Shown here one piece after another: positions 31,914 to 41,351 of a stretch of 64,000 nucleotides of DNA (positions within the stretch are counted from its first letter, which is position 1; the number at the start of each line of letters is the position of its first letter). The position numbers and the translations under genes are program-made. The notes beneath the pieces were generated by a model. It saw only the letters and a list, made by a program, of their open reading frames with translations, was not told the DNA's origin and ran no database searches. This DNA is from JACVRM01 sp963755085 (GTDB taxonomy: Bacteria > Actinomycetota > Thermoleophilia > Gaiellales > Gaiellaceae). Where the stretch lies: positions 186,001 to 250,000 of the forward strand of contig CAVWIN010000008.1 of the NCBI GenBank assembly GCA_963755085.1. The letters run 5' to 3'.

Positions 31914-33551
31914 TTAACTGAAGGTGAAGGCGTAGCCGGAGATGCCCTGCGAGAAGCGCAGCTCGAGCAGCCCGGTGCGCAGCCTGGGGAAGCTCGCGAG
32001 CGTGTAGAGCCGCGGCTCGCCCCGGATCGCCACCGTGCGCAGTGGCTTCCCGTCGACGACGACCTGCACACTGCCGCGGCCGCCGAGCACGAGGTGGATC
32101 TTCTGGGCGGCGAAGCGGAGCCGCAGCCGCGCGAACGGCCCGGAGACGATCCGCTGCTCGAGCACCTTCCAGCTGCCCGAGTACGCGAGGTCGTCCTGGG
32201 CCAGCTGCGCGGGGAACTTGTACAGCGCGTAGCGATCGAAGGTGACGCGGCCCGGGAAGCGCTCGAGCCGCCCGTAGCCGAGGTACGACTCGGGCGTCAT
32301 GTAGTGCTGCGGCGTCGTGTCGGCGACGTCGGTCGCCGGCTGCGTCGCGTCGCCGAGGTACTGCCGGATGAGGCTCTCGGTCTGCGAGTACTCGCCCTCG
32401 CCGAAGTGGGTGTGCCGGACGCGGCCGGAGCGGTCGATCAGGTACTCGGCCGGCCAGTACTCGTTGTGGTACGCCGTCCAGGTCCCATACTTGTTGTCGA
32501 GCGCGACCGGGTAGCGGACGCCAAGGTTCTTGACGGCCGTGCGCACGTTCGACGGGACGTGCTCGAACGCGAACTCGGGCGTGTGCACTCCGACGATGAT
32601 GAGCCCGTCCTTGCGATAGCGGGCGTCCCACGCCTTCAGGTGCGGGAGCGTGCGTAGGCAGTTGATGCACGAGTACGTCCAGAAGTCGACGAGCACGACC
32701 TTGCCGCGCAGCTGCTGGAGCGTCAGCGGCTTGCCACCGGGCGTGTTGATCCAGTCGGAGATGCCTGTGAAGCTCGGCGCGAGCGGGCCCTGGTTGCCCT
32801 TGGCCGCGGCGAGCGCCTCGCCGCCGCCGCGCAGGCCGTGCAGCTCACGCTTCGCGATCGAGCTGTTCTCGACATGGTTCTGGAAGGCCTGTGTGTAGCC
32901 GGGCAGCGACGTCGTGAAGCGCTGGTCCCAGCCCTCCGTGATCGCGAGCGCCGTGACGGCGAGGACGATTCCGGCAGCGACGCGCACGCGCGGCGCCTCA
33001 CGCTTCAGGAAGCCGACGCCGGCGGTCAGCTTCTGAGACCCGAAGAGGATGGCGAGCATCGGCAGCGCGGCGCCGAGCGCGTATGCGAGGGTCAGGAACA
33101 CCACGCGCACGCCGACGTTGCCCGTGGCCGCGAGCGACGCGACGGCCGCGAACACGGGGCCGGCGCACGGGACGAAGACGAGGCCGAGGCTCGCCCCGAG
33201 CACGAAGCCGTTGCCCTCCGTGTTCACCCGGCGGCGGGTGAGCCGGTAGAACGGCCGCTCGACGAGGCGTGCCACCGGCGGGAAGATCAGCGTCGCCGCG
33301 AGGAGGAAGAGCAGCCCGATCGCGAGGTTCCGCAGGAAGTCCTCCGGCAGGCCGAGCGCGTCGAGCAGCGCGGTGCCCGCGAGCGTGAAGATCGTGAAGC
33401 TGGCGACGAGGCCGCCGACGATCGCGAGCGGCCGCCGCTTGCTCGTCCCGGTCGCGCCGCCGACGAGCAGGATCGGCAAAACGGGGAGCACGCACGGCGA
33501 CAGCGCCGTGACGATCCCGGCGAGGAACGCGATTCCGAGCAAGATCACCAT
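31914..33551 (-). CDS. dipZ: DipZ-like thiol-disulfide protein: CcdA membrane domain fused to thioredoxin domain
   Basis: The 545-residue product has an N-terminal CcdA-type six-helix domain (about 1-205). Its two redox cysteines lie in LSPCVLPVLP (C20) and VFVPCAGPVF. A TlpA/thioredoxin domain follows (about 255-400) with the CINC active site in WTYSCINCLRTLP, and a C-terminal galactose-binding-like beta domain (about 410-545). It moves electrons from the cytoplasm to extracytoplasmic disulfides, possibly for cytochrome c maturation. The same layout is known for mycobacterial DipZ. It is divergent from the PQQ-repeat gene. Confidence 0.92.
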   Translation of the reverse strand: MVILLGIAFLAGIVTALSPCVLPVLPILLVGGATGTSKRRPLAIVGGLVASFTIFTLAGTALLDALGLPEDFLRNLAIGLLFLLAATLIFPPVARLVERPFYRLTRRRVNTEGNGFVLGASLGLVFVPCAGPVFAAVASLAATGNVGVRVVFLTLAYALGAALPMLAILFGSQKLTAGVGFLKREAPRVRVAAGIVLAVTALAITEGWDQRFTTSLPGYTQAFQNHVENSSIAKRELHGLRGGGEALAAAKGNQGPLAPSFTGISDWINTPGGKPLTLQQLRGKVVLVDFWTYSCINCLRTLPHLKAWDARYRKDGLIIVGVHTPEFAFEHVPSNVRTAVKNLGVRYPVALDNKYGTWTAYHNEYWPAEYLIDRSGRVRHTHFGEGEYSQTESLIRQYLGDATQPATDVADTTPQHYMTPESYLGYGRLERFPGRVTFDRYALYKFPAQLAQDDLAYSGSWKVLEQRIVSGPFARLRLRFAAQKIHLVLGGRGSVQVVVDGKPLRTVAIRGEPRLYTLASFPRLRTGLLELRFSQGISGYAFTFS

Positions 33552-33622
33552 GTCACGACCCTGCTCAAGCGTACTTCGGAGGTGTTACCGGAGGCTTAAT
33601 TTCCAGTCGCTACGGTGCCGCG

Positions 33623-35023
33623 ATGCGTGTGGTTTTCGCAGCGCTCGCCGTGCTGCTGCTCGCAGGCGCCTCCGGCGCGGCGACCAGGAAGCAGGGCGGC
33701 GACTGGACGCGGTTCGGCTACGACGCGCAGCGCTCGTCGAGCGGCCCGGCCGCCACGGGGATCACGGCCGCGAACGTGCGCCGGCTTGTCCGCCGGCGCG
33801 TCGTGCTCGACGGCACCGTCGACTCCTCGCCGATCTATCTGCGCGGCGTCACCGTCGCCGGCCAGGCGCACGACACCTTCTTCGTCACGACCACCTACGG
33901 CAAGACGGAGGCGATCGACGCGACGAGCGGACGCGTGCTCTGGCGCTTCACACCGCCGGGGTACTCGTCCTGGGCCGGCTCGGCGCGGATCACGAACGCG
34001 ACGCCGCTCGCCGACCCGAGCCGGAAGTTCGTCTACGCGGTCTCGCCCGACGGGAGGATCCACAAGCTGTCCGTCGCGAACGGCCGCGAGGCGTCGGGCT
34101 GGCCGGTCACGATCACGCTCGACCCGACGCACGAGAAGATCGCGCCGCCGCTCAACTACTCGCGTGGGCTGGTCCTGGCCGCGACCGGCGGGTATATCGG
34201 CGACGCGCCGCCGTACCAGGGGCACGTCGTCTCGATCGACGCCGCGACCGGCCGCATCCGCCACGTCTGGAACTCGCTCTGCTCCAACCGCTCCGGGCTG
34301 ATCACGCCCTCGAGCTGCACCGAGAGCGACTCGGCGATCTGGGGCCGCGGGGGTGTCGTGGTCGTGCCGGGCACGGGCAACCTGCTCGTCGCGACCGGTA
34401 ACGCGAAGTTCGACGGCCGCACGAACTGGGGCGACAGCGCGCTGATGCTGTCGCCGGACGCGTCGCGTCTGCTCCAGAACTGGACGCCGACCGACCAGGC
34501 GACCCTCAACGCGACCGACGGCGACCTCGGCACGACCGTGCCGGCCGTGCTCAACGCCCGGCTGGCGGTGCAGGGCGGCAAGGACGGGAAGCTGCGGCTG
34601 CTCTCACTCGCACGCATGAACGGGCAGGGCGGGCACAGCGCGAAGACGGGCGGCGAGCTGCAGACGCTGCCGCTGCGCGCCGGGCTGTTCACAGCGCCTG
34701 CCGTGTGGCAAGGGTGGGTCTTCTGCGGCACGTTCTCGGGCACGCAGGCGTTCCGCCTGGTCGGCAGCCGACTGCGGCAGGCGTGGTCGAACGGCACGCC
34801 GGGCACGAGCCCGGTCGTCGCCGGCGGCCTGCTCTACGTCTACGACCCGGACGGCGGGCTGAACGTCTATCGACCGACGACTGGCGCGCGCGTCGCGCAG
34901 CTGACGGCCGGGAGCGGACACTGGAACAGCCCGATCGTGACCGACGGCCGTATCGCGCTCCCCGAGGGGAACGCGAACGACCACGCACAGACAGGGGTGC
35001 TGGACATCTATCAGGCGCGCTGA
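33623..35023 (+). CDS. Secreted PQQ-repeat beta-propeller protein
   Basis: The 466-residue protein has a signal peptide (VVFAALAVLLLAGASGAA, cleaved at about residue 20). Beta-propeller blades follow, with repeated W-and-T/S patterns (GDWTRFGYDAQRSS, DATSGRVLWRF, SPDGRIHKLSVANGREASGWP, WGDSALML). This is the PQQ-like or BamB-like outer-blade pattern. No catalytic Asp/Glu pair of quinoprotein dehydrogenases was recognised, so it is more likely a binding or scaffold protein. It is divergent from dipZ. Confidence 0.83.
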   Translation: MRVVFAALAVLLLAGASGAATRKQGGDWTRFGYDAQRSSSGPAATGITAANVRRLVRRRVVLDGTVDSSPIYLRGVTVAGQAHDTFFVTTTYGKTEAIDATSGRVLWRFTPPGYSSWAGSARITNATPLADPSRKFVYAVSPDGRIHKLSVANGREASGWPVTITLDPTHEKIAPPLNYSRGLVLAATGGYIGDAPPYQGHVVSIDAATGRIRHVWNSLCSNRSGLITPSSCTESDSAIWGRGGVVVVPGTGNLLVATGNAKFDGRTNWGDSALMLSPDASRLLQNWTPTDQATLNATDGDLGTTVPAVLNARLAVQGGKDGKLRLLSLARMNGQGGHSAKTGGELQTLPLRAGLFTAPAVWQGWVFCGTFSGTQAFRLVGSRLRQAWSNGTPGTSPVVAGGLLYVYDPDGGLNVYRPTTGARVAQLTAGSGHWNSPIVTDGRIALPEGNANDHAQTGVLDIYQAR

Positions 35024-35066
35024 AGGCGAGAGCGACCCCATGCCCCACCGCTGAAATACTCGGCGG

Positions 35067-35345
35067 ATGAAACGGCTCGACGGCAAGGTCGCGATCATCA
35101 CGGGCGCTGGTAGCGGTATCGGCGAGGCGACGGCGCGGCTGATGACGCGCGAGGGCGCGTCGGTCGTCGTCGCCGATCTCAACCGAACGGAGGCCGGAGA
35201 AACATGCGATCAGCCGGAGACACCCCAAACTGGGCCGGCGTTCCGCAATGACGCCAGATCGCCGTGCCAGAATCCGCGCGGTGAAGCTCCCGAAGCTGCG
35301 CAGCTTGGGCGCGACCATCAGCGGGCCAGGCTAGGTTCGCAGTGA
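35067..35345 (+). pseudogene. Truncated short-chain dehydrogenase (5' fragment only)
   Basis: The first ~50 codons are a perfect SDR N-terminus: KVAIITGAGSGIGEATARL (cofactor loop TGxxxGIG) and VVVADLNRTEAGE. After about 35205 the frame continues to 35345 without SDR features, and the catalytic Ser-Tyr-Lys region is absent. The following ~120 bases contain another short gene-start-like stretch (GTG at about 35281, 17 codons). The arrangement looks like a deletion or recombination scar that left two truncated starts. Confidence 0.65.
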
Positions 35346-36254
35346 CAGAACGACCGCGCCATCCGCTCCCGCGACTACCTCGCGCAGCGCTTGTGCCGCC
35401 TGATCGAGCGGACGGACGGACGCGATCGGCACGCTAAGGGTGCCGTGGGCCAGCGGCTCCGCGAGGGCCGAAAGCTGCCGACCATCAGGCCGGACGTAGA
35501 CGTCAGCTACGGCGACGCCCCGTTCCTCCCGCGGCGGGTCGCCCGTGATAGTGGCGAGGCGGCCGCCGTCAGCAACCGCCTTCAACGTGGTGGCCGCCTG
35601 CCCGGGGGCAGCGTTGACGGCCTTCGGCGCGCCGCCGCCGGTGACCTCGCGGACGAGCGCAGGCCAGTCGCCGTGATAGTCGAGCACCTCCGACGCGCCG
35701 TAGTCGCGGATGCGCCCGGCCTTCTTCGCGCTCGCGGTCGCGATCACGCGGGCGCCCCGAGCCGCGGCGAGCTGAACGAGCAGGCCACCCGTAACTCCGC
35801 CGGCTCCGTTGACGACGACCCAGCCGCCGCTCTCGATCCCGAGAGACTCGTCGAGTGCCTGAGCCGCAGTGAGCGCCGGAATGGGAAAGGCTCCGCCGGC
35901 TTCCCATGACGCCTCTGGCGGCCGGACCGCGACGGTCGCCGCCGGCGCGAGCACCCTCCCCGCCCACGTCCCGTGACGCCGGAGCGGCAGCGGATGTGTC
36001 ATCACCTCGTCGCCCTCGCGCAGCTCGGCCACGCCGGAGCCGACCGCTGCGACCGTCCCGGCCGCCTCCGTCCCGAGCGCCATTGGAGCCGGGCCGCCGA
36101 TCTGCCAGCTGCCGATCCTGACAAGCTCGTCCCAGCTGCCGATGCCGGCGGCAACGACGTCGATGAGAACCTCGCCTGCGGCAGGCGTCGCAAGCTCGTC
36201 CACCTCGAAGATCTCGACGGGCTCGCCGAGTGCTGTGATCCCGGCCGCTCGCAT
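35331..36254 (-). CDS. Zinc-independent NADPH:quinone oxidoreductase-like MDR enzyme
   Basis: This 307-residue member of the medium-chain dehydrogenase superfamily has an N-terminal GroES-like domain (GEVLIDVVAAGIGSWDELVR, GTEAAGTVAAVGSGV). The nucleotide-binding domain has VVVNGAGGVTGGLLVQLAAARGARVIATAS in place of the usual AxxGGVG loop. No zinc-ligand cysteines are seen, so it belongs with quinone oxidoreductase-like enzymes. The substrate is unknown. It overlaps the tail of the SDR fragment on the opposite strand. Confidence 0.87.
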   Translation of the reverse strand: MRAAGITALGEPVEIFEVDELATPAAGEVLIDVVAAGIGSWDELVRIGSWQIGGPAPMALGTEAAGTVAAVGSGVAELREGDEVMTHPLPLRRHGTWAGRVLAPAATVAVRPPEASWEAGGAFPIPALTAAQALDESLGIESGGWVVVNGAGGVTGGLLVQLAAARGARVIATASAKKAGRIRDYGASEVLDYHGDWPALVREVTGGGAPKAVNAAPGQAATTLKAVADGGRLATITGDPPREERGVAVADVYVRPDGRQLSALAEPLAHGTLSVPIASVRPLDQAAQALREVVAGADGAVVLSLRT

Positions 36255-36433
36255 ACTGTTCGGCGCACGTTACTGCCGTCGGTGATGCGGCGCGGGCCGC
36301 TTTGGCACCTCGCCAGAGGAGTGCGACGCGAGCAGGTGAGAGATGACTTGCCTGGGCGACTGTGCTGTCGCCCGACCGTAGCCGTCCTGACGCCCACGGC
36401 CACAATCGGCTTGGTGGCTAGGGTTCCGACCCG

Positions 36434-38101
36434 ATGAGCGACTACGTCTTCACGATGTACCGGGCCGACAAGTTCTACGGCGCGGACCGGCAGGTACTGG
36501 CAAACATCTCGCTGTCGTTCCTGCCCGGAGCGAAGATTGGCGTGCTCGGCCCGAACGGAGCCGGCAAGTCGACGCTGCTGCGAATCATGGCCGGCCGCGA
36601 GGAGCCGTCGAGCGGCGTCGCCGAGCTGGCGCGCGGCGCGAGTGTCGGTCTGCTCGAGCAGGAGCCGGAGCTCGACCCGGCCAAGGACGTGCGCGGCAAC
36701 GTCGAGGACGGCGTCCGGCCCGTCCGCGACCTGCTCGACCGCTTCAACGCCATCTCGGCCGCCTTCGCCGAGCCCGACGCGGACTTCGACGCGCTGCTCG
36801 CCGAGCAGGGCACGGTCCAGGAGGAGATCGACCGCCGCGACGCGTGGACGCTCGACACCACGCTCGACCGCGCGATGGACGCGCTCCGGCTCCCGGACGG
36901 CGACCGCGACGTCACCACGCTCTCCGGCGGCGAGCGGCGCCGGGTGGCGCTGTGCCGCCTGCTGCTGTCCTCGCCGGACCTGCTGCTCCTGGACGAGCCG
37001 ACGAACCACCTCGACGCCGAGTCGGTCGCCTGGCTCGAGCGCTTCCTGGCCGAGTACAAGGGCACGGTCGTCGCCGTCACGCACGACCGCTACTTCCTCG
37101 ACAACGTCGCCGGCTGGATCCTCGAGCTCGACCGCGGCAAGGGCATCCCGTTCAAGGGCAACTACTCGTCCTGGCTCGAGCAGAAGCAGGCGCGGCTCGC
37201 CGTCGAGGAGAAGACGGAGTCGGCCCGCCAGCGCACGCTCGCGCGCGAGCTCGAGTGGGTGCGGATGAGCCCGCGCGCGCGGCACGCAAAGTCGAAGGCG
37301 CGCATCACCGCCTACGAGAAGATGCTCGCAGAGGACGACGCGAAAAAATTCGACCGCGTCGAGATCCACATCCCGCCGGGGCCGCGCCTGGGCGACACCG
37401 TCGTCGAGGCGGACGGCGTCGCGAAGGGCTTCGGCGACCGGCTGCTCTTCGAGGACCTGTCGTTCTCGCTGCCCCCGGGCGGCATCGTCGGCGTCATCGG
37501 GCCGAACGGGGCCGGCAAGACGACGCTCTTCCGGATGATCGCCGGCGAGGAGCAGCCCGACGACGGCGCGCTGCGGGTCGGCGACACGGTCGAGCTGGCC
37601 TACGTCGACCAGGCCCGCGCCGACCTCGACCCGGCCAACAACGTGTGGAAGGAGATCTCGGGCGGCCACGACACGATCCAGCTCGGCAAGCGCGACGTGA
37701 ACTCGCGCCAGTACGTCTCGTGGTTCAACTTCAAGGGCTCCGACCAGCAGAAGCGGGTCGGCGACCTCTCGGGCGGCGAGCGCAACCGCGTCCACCTGGC
37801 GAAGCTGCTGCGCTCGGGCGGCAACCTGCTGCTGCTCGACGAGCCGACGAACGACCTCGACGTCGACACGCTCAGGGCGCTCGAGGAAGGGCTCGCGGAC
37901 TTCGCCGGCTGCGCCGTCGTCATCTCGCACGACCGCTGGTTCCTGGACCGCGTCGCGACGCACATCCTCCACTTCGACGGCGACTCGCAGGTGACGTGGT
38001 TCGAGGGCTCGTACCTCGAATTCGCGCAGTGGATGAAGGAGACCCGCGGCCCGGACGCGCTCGAGCCGCACCGCATCACCTACAGGCGGCTCGTCGCCTG
38101 A
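36434..38101 (+). CDS. ettA: ABC-F translation factor EttA (energy-dependent translational throttle)
   Basis: The 555-residue protein has exactly the length of E. coli EttA. Two ABC domains carry Walker A GPNGAGKS/T twice, signatures LSGGERRRVALCRLL and LSGGERNRVHLAKLL, and Walker B LLLLDEPTNHLD and LLLLDEPTNDLD. The domains are joined by the long basic P-site tRNA-interaction linker with the EttA arm inserted in domain 1. It binds the ribosomal E site and gates the first elongation step by ATP state. It is a single gene followed by a strong hairpin. Confidence 0.95.
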   Translation: MSDYVFTMYRADKFYGADRQVLANISLSFLPGAKIGVLGPNGAGKSTLLRIMAGREEPSSGVAELARGASVGLLEQEPELDPAKDVRGNVEDGVRPVRDLLDRFNAISAAFAEPDADFDALLAEQGTVQEEIDRRDAWTLDTTLDRAMDALRLPDGDRDVTTLSGGERRRVALCRLLLSSPDLLLLDEPTNHLDAESVAWLERFLAEYKGTVVAVTHDRYFLDNVAGWILELDRGKGIPFKGNYSSWLEQKQARLAVEEKTESARQRTLARELEWVRMSPRARHAKSKARITAYEKMLAEDDAKKFDRVEIHIPPGPRLGDTVVEADGVAKGFGDRLLFEDLSFSLPPGGIVGVIGPNGAGKTTLFRMIAGEEQPDDGALRVGDTVELAYVDQARADLDPANNVWKEISGGHDTIQLGKRDVNSRQYVSWFNFKGSDQQKRVGDLSGGERNRVHLAKLLRSGGNLLLLDEPTNDLDVDTLRALEEGLADFAGCAVVISHDRWFLDRVATHILHFDGDSQVTWFEGSYLEFAQWMKETRGPDALEPHRITYRRLVA

Positions 38102-38107
38102 AAGGGG

Positions 38108-38131
38108 CGAGGGCCGCAGAAGCGGCCCTCG
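38108..38131 (+). terminator. Hairpin terminator after ettA
   Basis: CGAGGGCCGC and GCGGCCCTCG form a perfect 10-bp stem with an AGAA loop, 6 bases after the ettA stop. A second small palindrome, CCAAC...GTTGG (38141-38155), follows and would serve the convergent GYD gene. Confidence 0.7.
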
Positions 38132-38158
38132 CGTGTCAACCCAACGCGGAGTTGGGGT

Positions 38159-38443
38159 CTAGACGAACGCCTTGACGAAGACGTCGACCTCCTCGACCGG
38201 GAACGTCTCGGTCTTGAGGTACTCGAGCGCGCCGATCTTGCCGAGCGCGCGGAACGCCGCCTCGTTATCCGGGAACTTGACGATGGTGAAGAACTCCCAG
38301 GGACCCATCATCGCGAACCACCTATCGAGCGTCCCGTGCTCCTTCTCGACGATCACCTGGATCTTCTCGAGGAACTTGGGGATCTCGGGCAGCTTCTCCC
38401 TGCCTTCGGGAGTCAGCTCGAAAAAGCTGACGTACGTGAACAT
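38159..38443 (-). CDS. GYD-domain protein
   Basis: The 94-residue dimeric alpha-beta-barrel type protein has the GYD-family pattern: FTYVSFFELTPEGREKL at the start, GTLDRWFAMMGPWEFFTIVKFPD in the middle and a final ETFPVEEVDVF. The family is common in actinobacteria and has no established function. The ATG at 38443 was chosen because GGGAGG lies 7 bases before it, whereas the upstream GTG at 38449 would be too close to that site. Confidence 0.86.
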   Translation of the reverse strand: MFTYVSFFELTPEGREKLPEIPKFLEKIQVIVEKEHGTLDRWFAMMGPWEFFTIVKFPDNEAAFRALGKIGALEYLKTETFPVEEVDVFVKAFV

Positions 38444-38553
38444 CTGCACACCTCCCTTCGCAGATCTCCAGCACCCTCTCGCGGGGGTGTCCGCAGGGCA
38501 TCCGCGCGCTCCGGGATGGACGCTGCTCAGAAGTACTGAGCTACGGTCTCCGG

Positions 38554-39964
38554 GTGGACGGCGAGCGCCCGCACTACAACCTCACGCTCGCAATCCTCGT
38601 GCTCGCCGGCGCCGCGTTCTCGCTCCAGCAGACGATGGTGTTCCCGTCGCTGGCGACGTTCCAGCGCGAGTTCGGCACCACCACCGCGTGGGCGACGTGG
38701 GTGGTGACGGCGTTCCTCGTCTCCGGTGCCGTCATGACGCCGATCCTCGGGCGGCTCGGCGACCAGTACGGCAAGGCGCGGATGCTGCAGGTGGCTCTCA
38801 CGCTCTTCGTGCTCGGGTGTCTGGGCGCATCCACCGCGTGGAGCATCTGGTCGCTGATCGCGTTCCGAGCGGTCGCGGGCGCGGGGGCCGCGCTCTTCCC
38901 GCTCAGCTTCGCGATCATCCGCGACGAGTTCCCGCCCGAAAAGGTGAAGGTCGGGATCGGGCTGATGTCCGCCGTGTTCGGCGTCGGCAGCGGGTTCGGC
39001 ATCGTGCTGTCGGGCCTCGTCGTGGACAACCTCGGCTGGCGCTACCTCTTCCTCTTCGGCTTCGTGCCGATGACCATCGCGATCCTGCTGATCCGCCGCT
39101 ACGTGCCGGAGTCGCCGGTACGCACGAAGGCACCGCTCGATATCCCGGGCGCGGTGCTGCTCTCGGCCGCGCTCGTGACGCTCCTGCTCGGGCTGACCGA
39201 GGGCGAGTCGTGGGGCTGGACGTCCGGGCGCCTGATCGGGGCGCTCGGCCTGGCCGCCGCCCTGTTCGCCTGCTGGGGCATCGTCGAGCGCCGCTCGCGC
39301 GCCCCGATGGTCGATCTCGAGATGCTCTCGCAGCGCACGGTGCTCCGGACGAACATCACGACGCTGATCGCGGGCTTCGCGCTGTTCGGCTGCTTCGTCC
39401 TCGTGCCGAGGTTCGTCGAGACCTCGTCGGCCGACGGATACGGGTTCGGCGCCACCGCGACGATCGGCGGCCTCTACCTGCTGCCGAGCTCGGTCGCCAT
39501 GCTCTTCGCCGGGCCGGTCGCCGGCCTGGCGGGGCGGCGCTGGGGGTCGAAGGTGCCGCTCGCGGCCGGGATGCTGCTGATCAGCGTGTCCGCAACCCTG
39601 CTCGGGTTCGCCCACCGACCAGCCCTGGCACATCATGGCCGCGACCGCGGCCCTCGGCGCCGGCGTCGGCGCGGCGCTCGCGACCGTGGCTGCGCTCGTG
39701 GCGGAGAACGTGCGGCCGACGGAGACGGGCGTGGCGACCGGCGTCAACACGGTCGTGCGGATGGTCGGCGCGGTGATCGGCGGCCAGATCGCAGCCGCCC
39801 TGCTGACCGCCGAGACGATCGGGAGCTCCGCCGTGCCGGCCGAGAGCGCGTACACGACCGCGTTCACGCTCAGCGCGGTCGCCGCACTGGTCGCGTTCTT
39901 CGTCGCGCTGTCGATCGATCGCCGCCCGCAGGCCGTCCTGGCACCGGTCGAGGCACTCGACTGA
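38554..39964 (+). pseudogene. MFS drug:H+ antiporter (DHA2-like), frameshifted
   Basis: A GTG at 38554 opens a major facilitator protein with about ten helices and the motif-A loop LGRLGDQYGKARML after helix 2. At about 39615 one extra C in CACCGACC breaks the frame. The last three or four helices continue in the +1 phase (WHIMAATAALGAGVGAAL to VALSIDRRPQ) until the stop at 39962-39964. Joined, the protein would be about 470 residues, as expected for the family. The substrate is unknown. Either the gene is broken or the sequence has one wrong base. Confidence 0.85.
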
Positions 39965-39965
39965 C

Positions 39966-40331
39966 GTGGAGATCGTTCACGCGCCGCCCGAGCTGCTCGA
40001 CCGCTTGCGCGGAGCCTGCCTCTGCCTGCCCGAGGCCGAGGAGACGGGCGGCGTCGGCAACCCGTCCTTCAAGGTGCGGGCGAAGATCTTCGCGATGCAG
40101 CACGGCCACCAGGGCCGGCCGTCCTGCTGGATGAAGGCGCCGGAGGGCGTGCAGGACATGCTCGTCGGCCACGATCCCGATCGGTTCTTCGTGCCGCCCT
40201 ACGTCGGCCACAACGGCTGGGTCGGCATCTGGCTCGACGGCACAACCGACTGGGACGAGCTCGCCGACCTCGTCGAGGAGAGCTACCGGATGACGGCGCC
40301 GAAGCGGCTCGTGGCGGCGCTCGACAGCTGA
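39966..40331 (+). CDS. MmcQ/YjbR family protein
   Basis: This 121-residue protein of the CyaY-like MmcQ/YjbR fold shows LPEAEETGGVGNPSFKVRAKIFA, HDPDRFFVPPYVGHNGWVGIWL and the C-terminal LADLVEESYRMTAPKRLVA. Members are described as possible DNA-binding proteins without a defined role. The GTG start is one base after the stop of the transporter frame, so the two are probably co-transcribed. Confidence 0.87.
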   Translation: MEIVHAPPELLDRLRGACLCLPEAEETGGVGNPSFKVRAKIFAMQHGHQGRPSCWMKAPEGVQDMLVGHDPDRFFVPPYVGHNGWVGIWLDGTTDWDELADLVEESYRMTAPKRLVAALDS

Positions 40332-40351
40332 CCGGCGGGTACTTTCCCGCC

Positions 40352-41341
40352 ATGCCGACGAACCCGCTCGACGCGGTCAGGCAGCTGGGCGACCAGCTCC
40401 GCCGCAGCGCGGGCCCGGAGCTGGAGGAATGGCTCGGCGACCGGCTCGCCCCGAAGCGGCTGCCGCCCCTCCCGCTGAGCGAGCTCCAGGCCGAGCTCGA
40501 CTCGCTCGTCGGGCTCGAGACAGTGAAGGAGCAGGTGCACGCGCTCGTCGCCTTCCTCCAGGTGCAGGCGCGGCGCAAGGAGCACGAGCTCCCGGAGGTC
40601 GCGACCAGCCAGCACCTGGTCTTCCTCGGCAACCCCGGGACCGGCAAGACCACCGTCGCCCGCCTCCTCGCCCAGATGTACCGCTCGATGGGCCTGCTCC
40701 AGAAGGGCCACCTGGTCGAGGTCGACCGTGCCTCGCTCGTCGGGCAGTACGTCGGCGCCACGGCGATCAAGACGAACCGCGCGATCCGCCGCGCGCTCGA
40801 CGGCGTGCTGTTCATCGACGAGGCCTATTCGCTGGCCCCCGAGGACGGGCGCATGGATTTCGGCCCCGAGGCGGTCGAGGTGCTGCTGAAGCGCATGGAG
40901 GACTTCCGCCACCGCCTCGTCGTGATCGTCGCCGGCTACCCGCGGCTGATGCGCGGGTTCCTCGACTCGAACCCCGGCCTGCGCTCACGCTTCGCGCGCG
41001 AGATCTCGTTCCCCGACTACACGAACGACGAGCTGGTCGCGATCAGCGAGAAGATGGCGGGCGACGCCGAGTACACCCTCGAGCCGGCCGCGGTCGAGAC
41101 GCTCCGCCACATCTTCGAGAACGCGCAGCGTGGCGAAGGCTTCGGCAACGCGCGTTTCGCGCGCACGATCTTCGAGCAGGCGCTGAACCGGCAGGCGCTC
41201 AGGCTTGCGCGCGTCGAGGGTCGCGACCTGTCCGAGCTCGACCGTGCCGACGTGACGACGCTCACGGCCGACGACGTCGCCACGGCGGCGCAGTCGCTGG
41301 GCGAGGAGCCGGAGCGCAAGCGCCGCCGCTGGCTCGGTTAG
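40352..41341 (+). CDS. CbxX/CfxQ-type AAA+ ATPase
   Basis: The 329-residue protein has a single AAA+ module of the CbbX/EccA type: Walker A GNPGTGKT (93-100), pore-loop region GQYVGAT, Walker B GVLFIDEAYSLAP (151-163) and arginine-finger region SNPGLRSRFAREISF. In autotrophs CbbX remodels Rubisco; in ESX systems EccA assists secretion. Neither Rubisco nor ESX genes are in this window, so the client is unknown. An acidic short N-terminal helix precedes the ATPase. Confidence 0.88.
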   Translation: MPTNPLDAVRQLGDQLRRSAGPELEEWLGDRLAPKRLPPLPLSELQAELDSLVGLETVKEQVHALVAFLQVQARRKEHELPEVATSQHLVFLGNPGTGKTTVARLLAQMYRSMGLLQKGHLVEVDRASLVGQYVGATAIKTNRAIRRALDGVLFIDEAYSLAPEDGRMDFGPEAVEVLLKRMEDFRHRLVVIVAGYPRLMRGFLDSNPGLRSRFAREISFPDYTNDELVAISEKMAGDAEYTLEPAAVETLRHIFENAQRGEGFGNARFARTIFEQALNRQALRLARVEGRDLSELDRADVTTLTADDVATAAQSLGEEPERKRRRWLG

Positions 41342-41351
41342 CGTTCGGGAC

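Noticed and set aside
36002..38071. A 689-codon open frame on the minus strand opposite ettA
   Set aside because: EttA on the plus strand is complete and conserved; the antisense frame has biased composition and no recognisable domain.
40352..41341. Rubisco activase (CbbX) or ESX EccA assignment for the AAA+ ATPase
   Set aside because: The domain type fits, but no Rubisco or ESX genes are in the window, so only the family name is supported.
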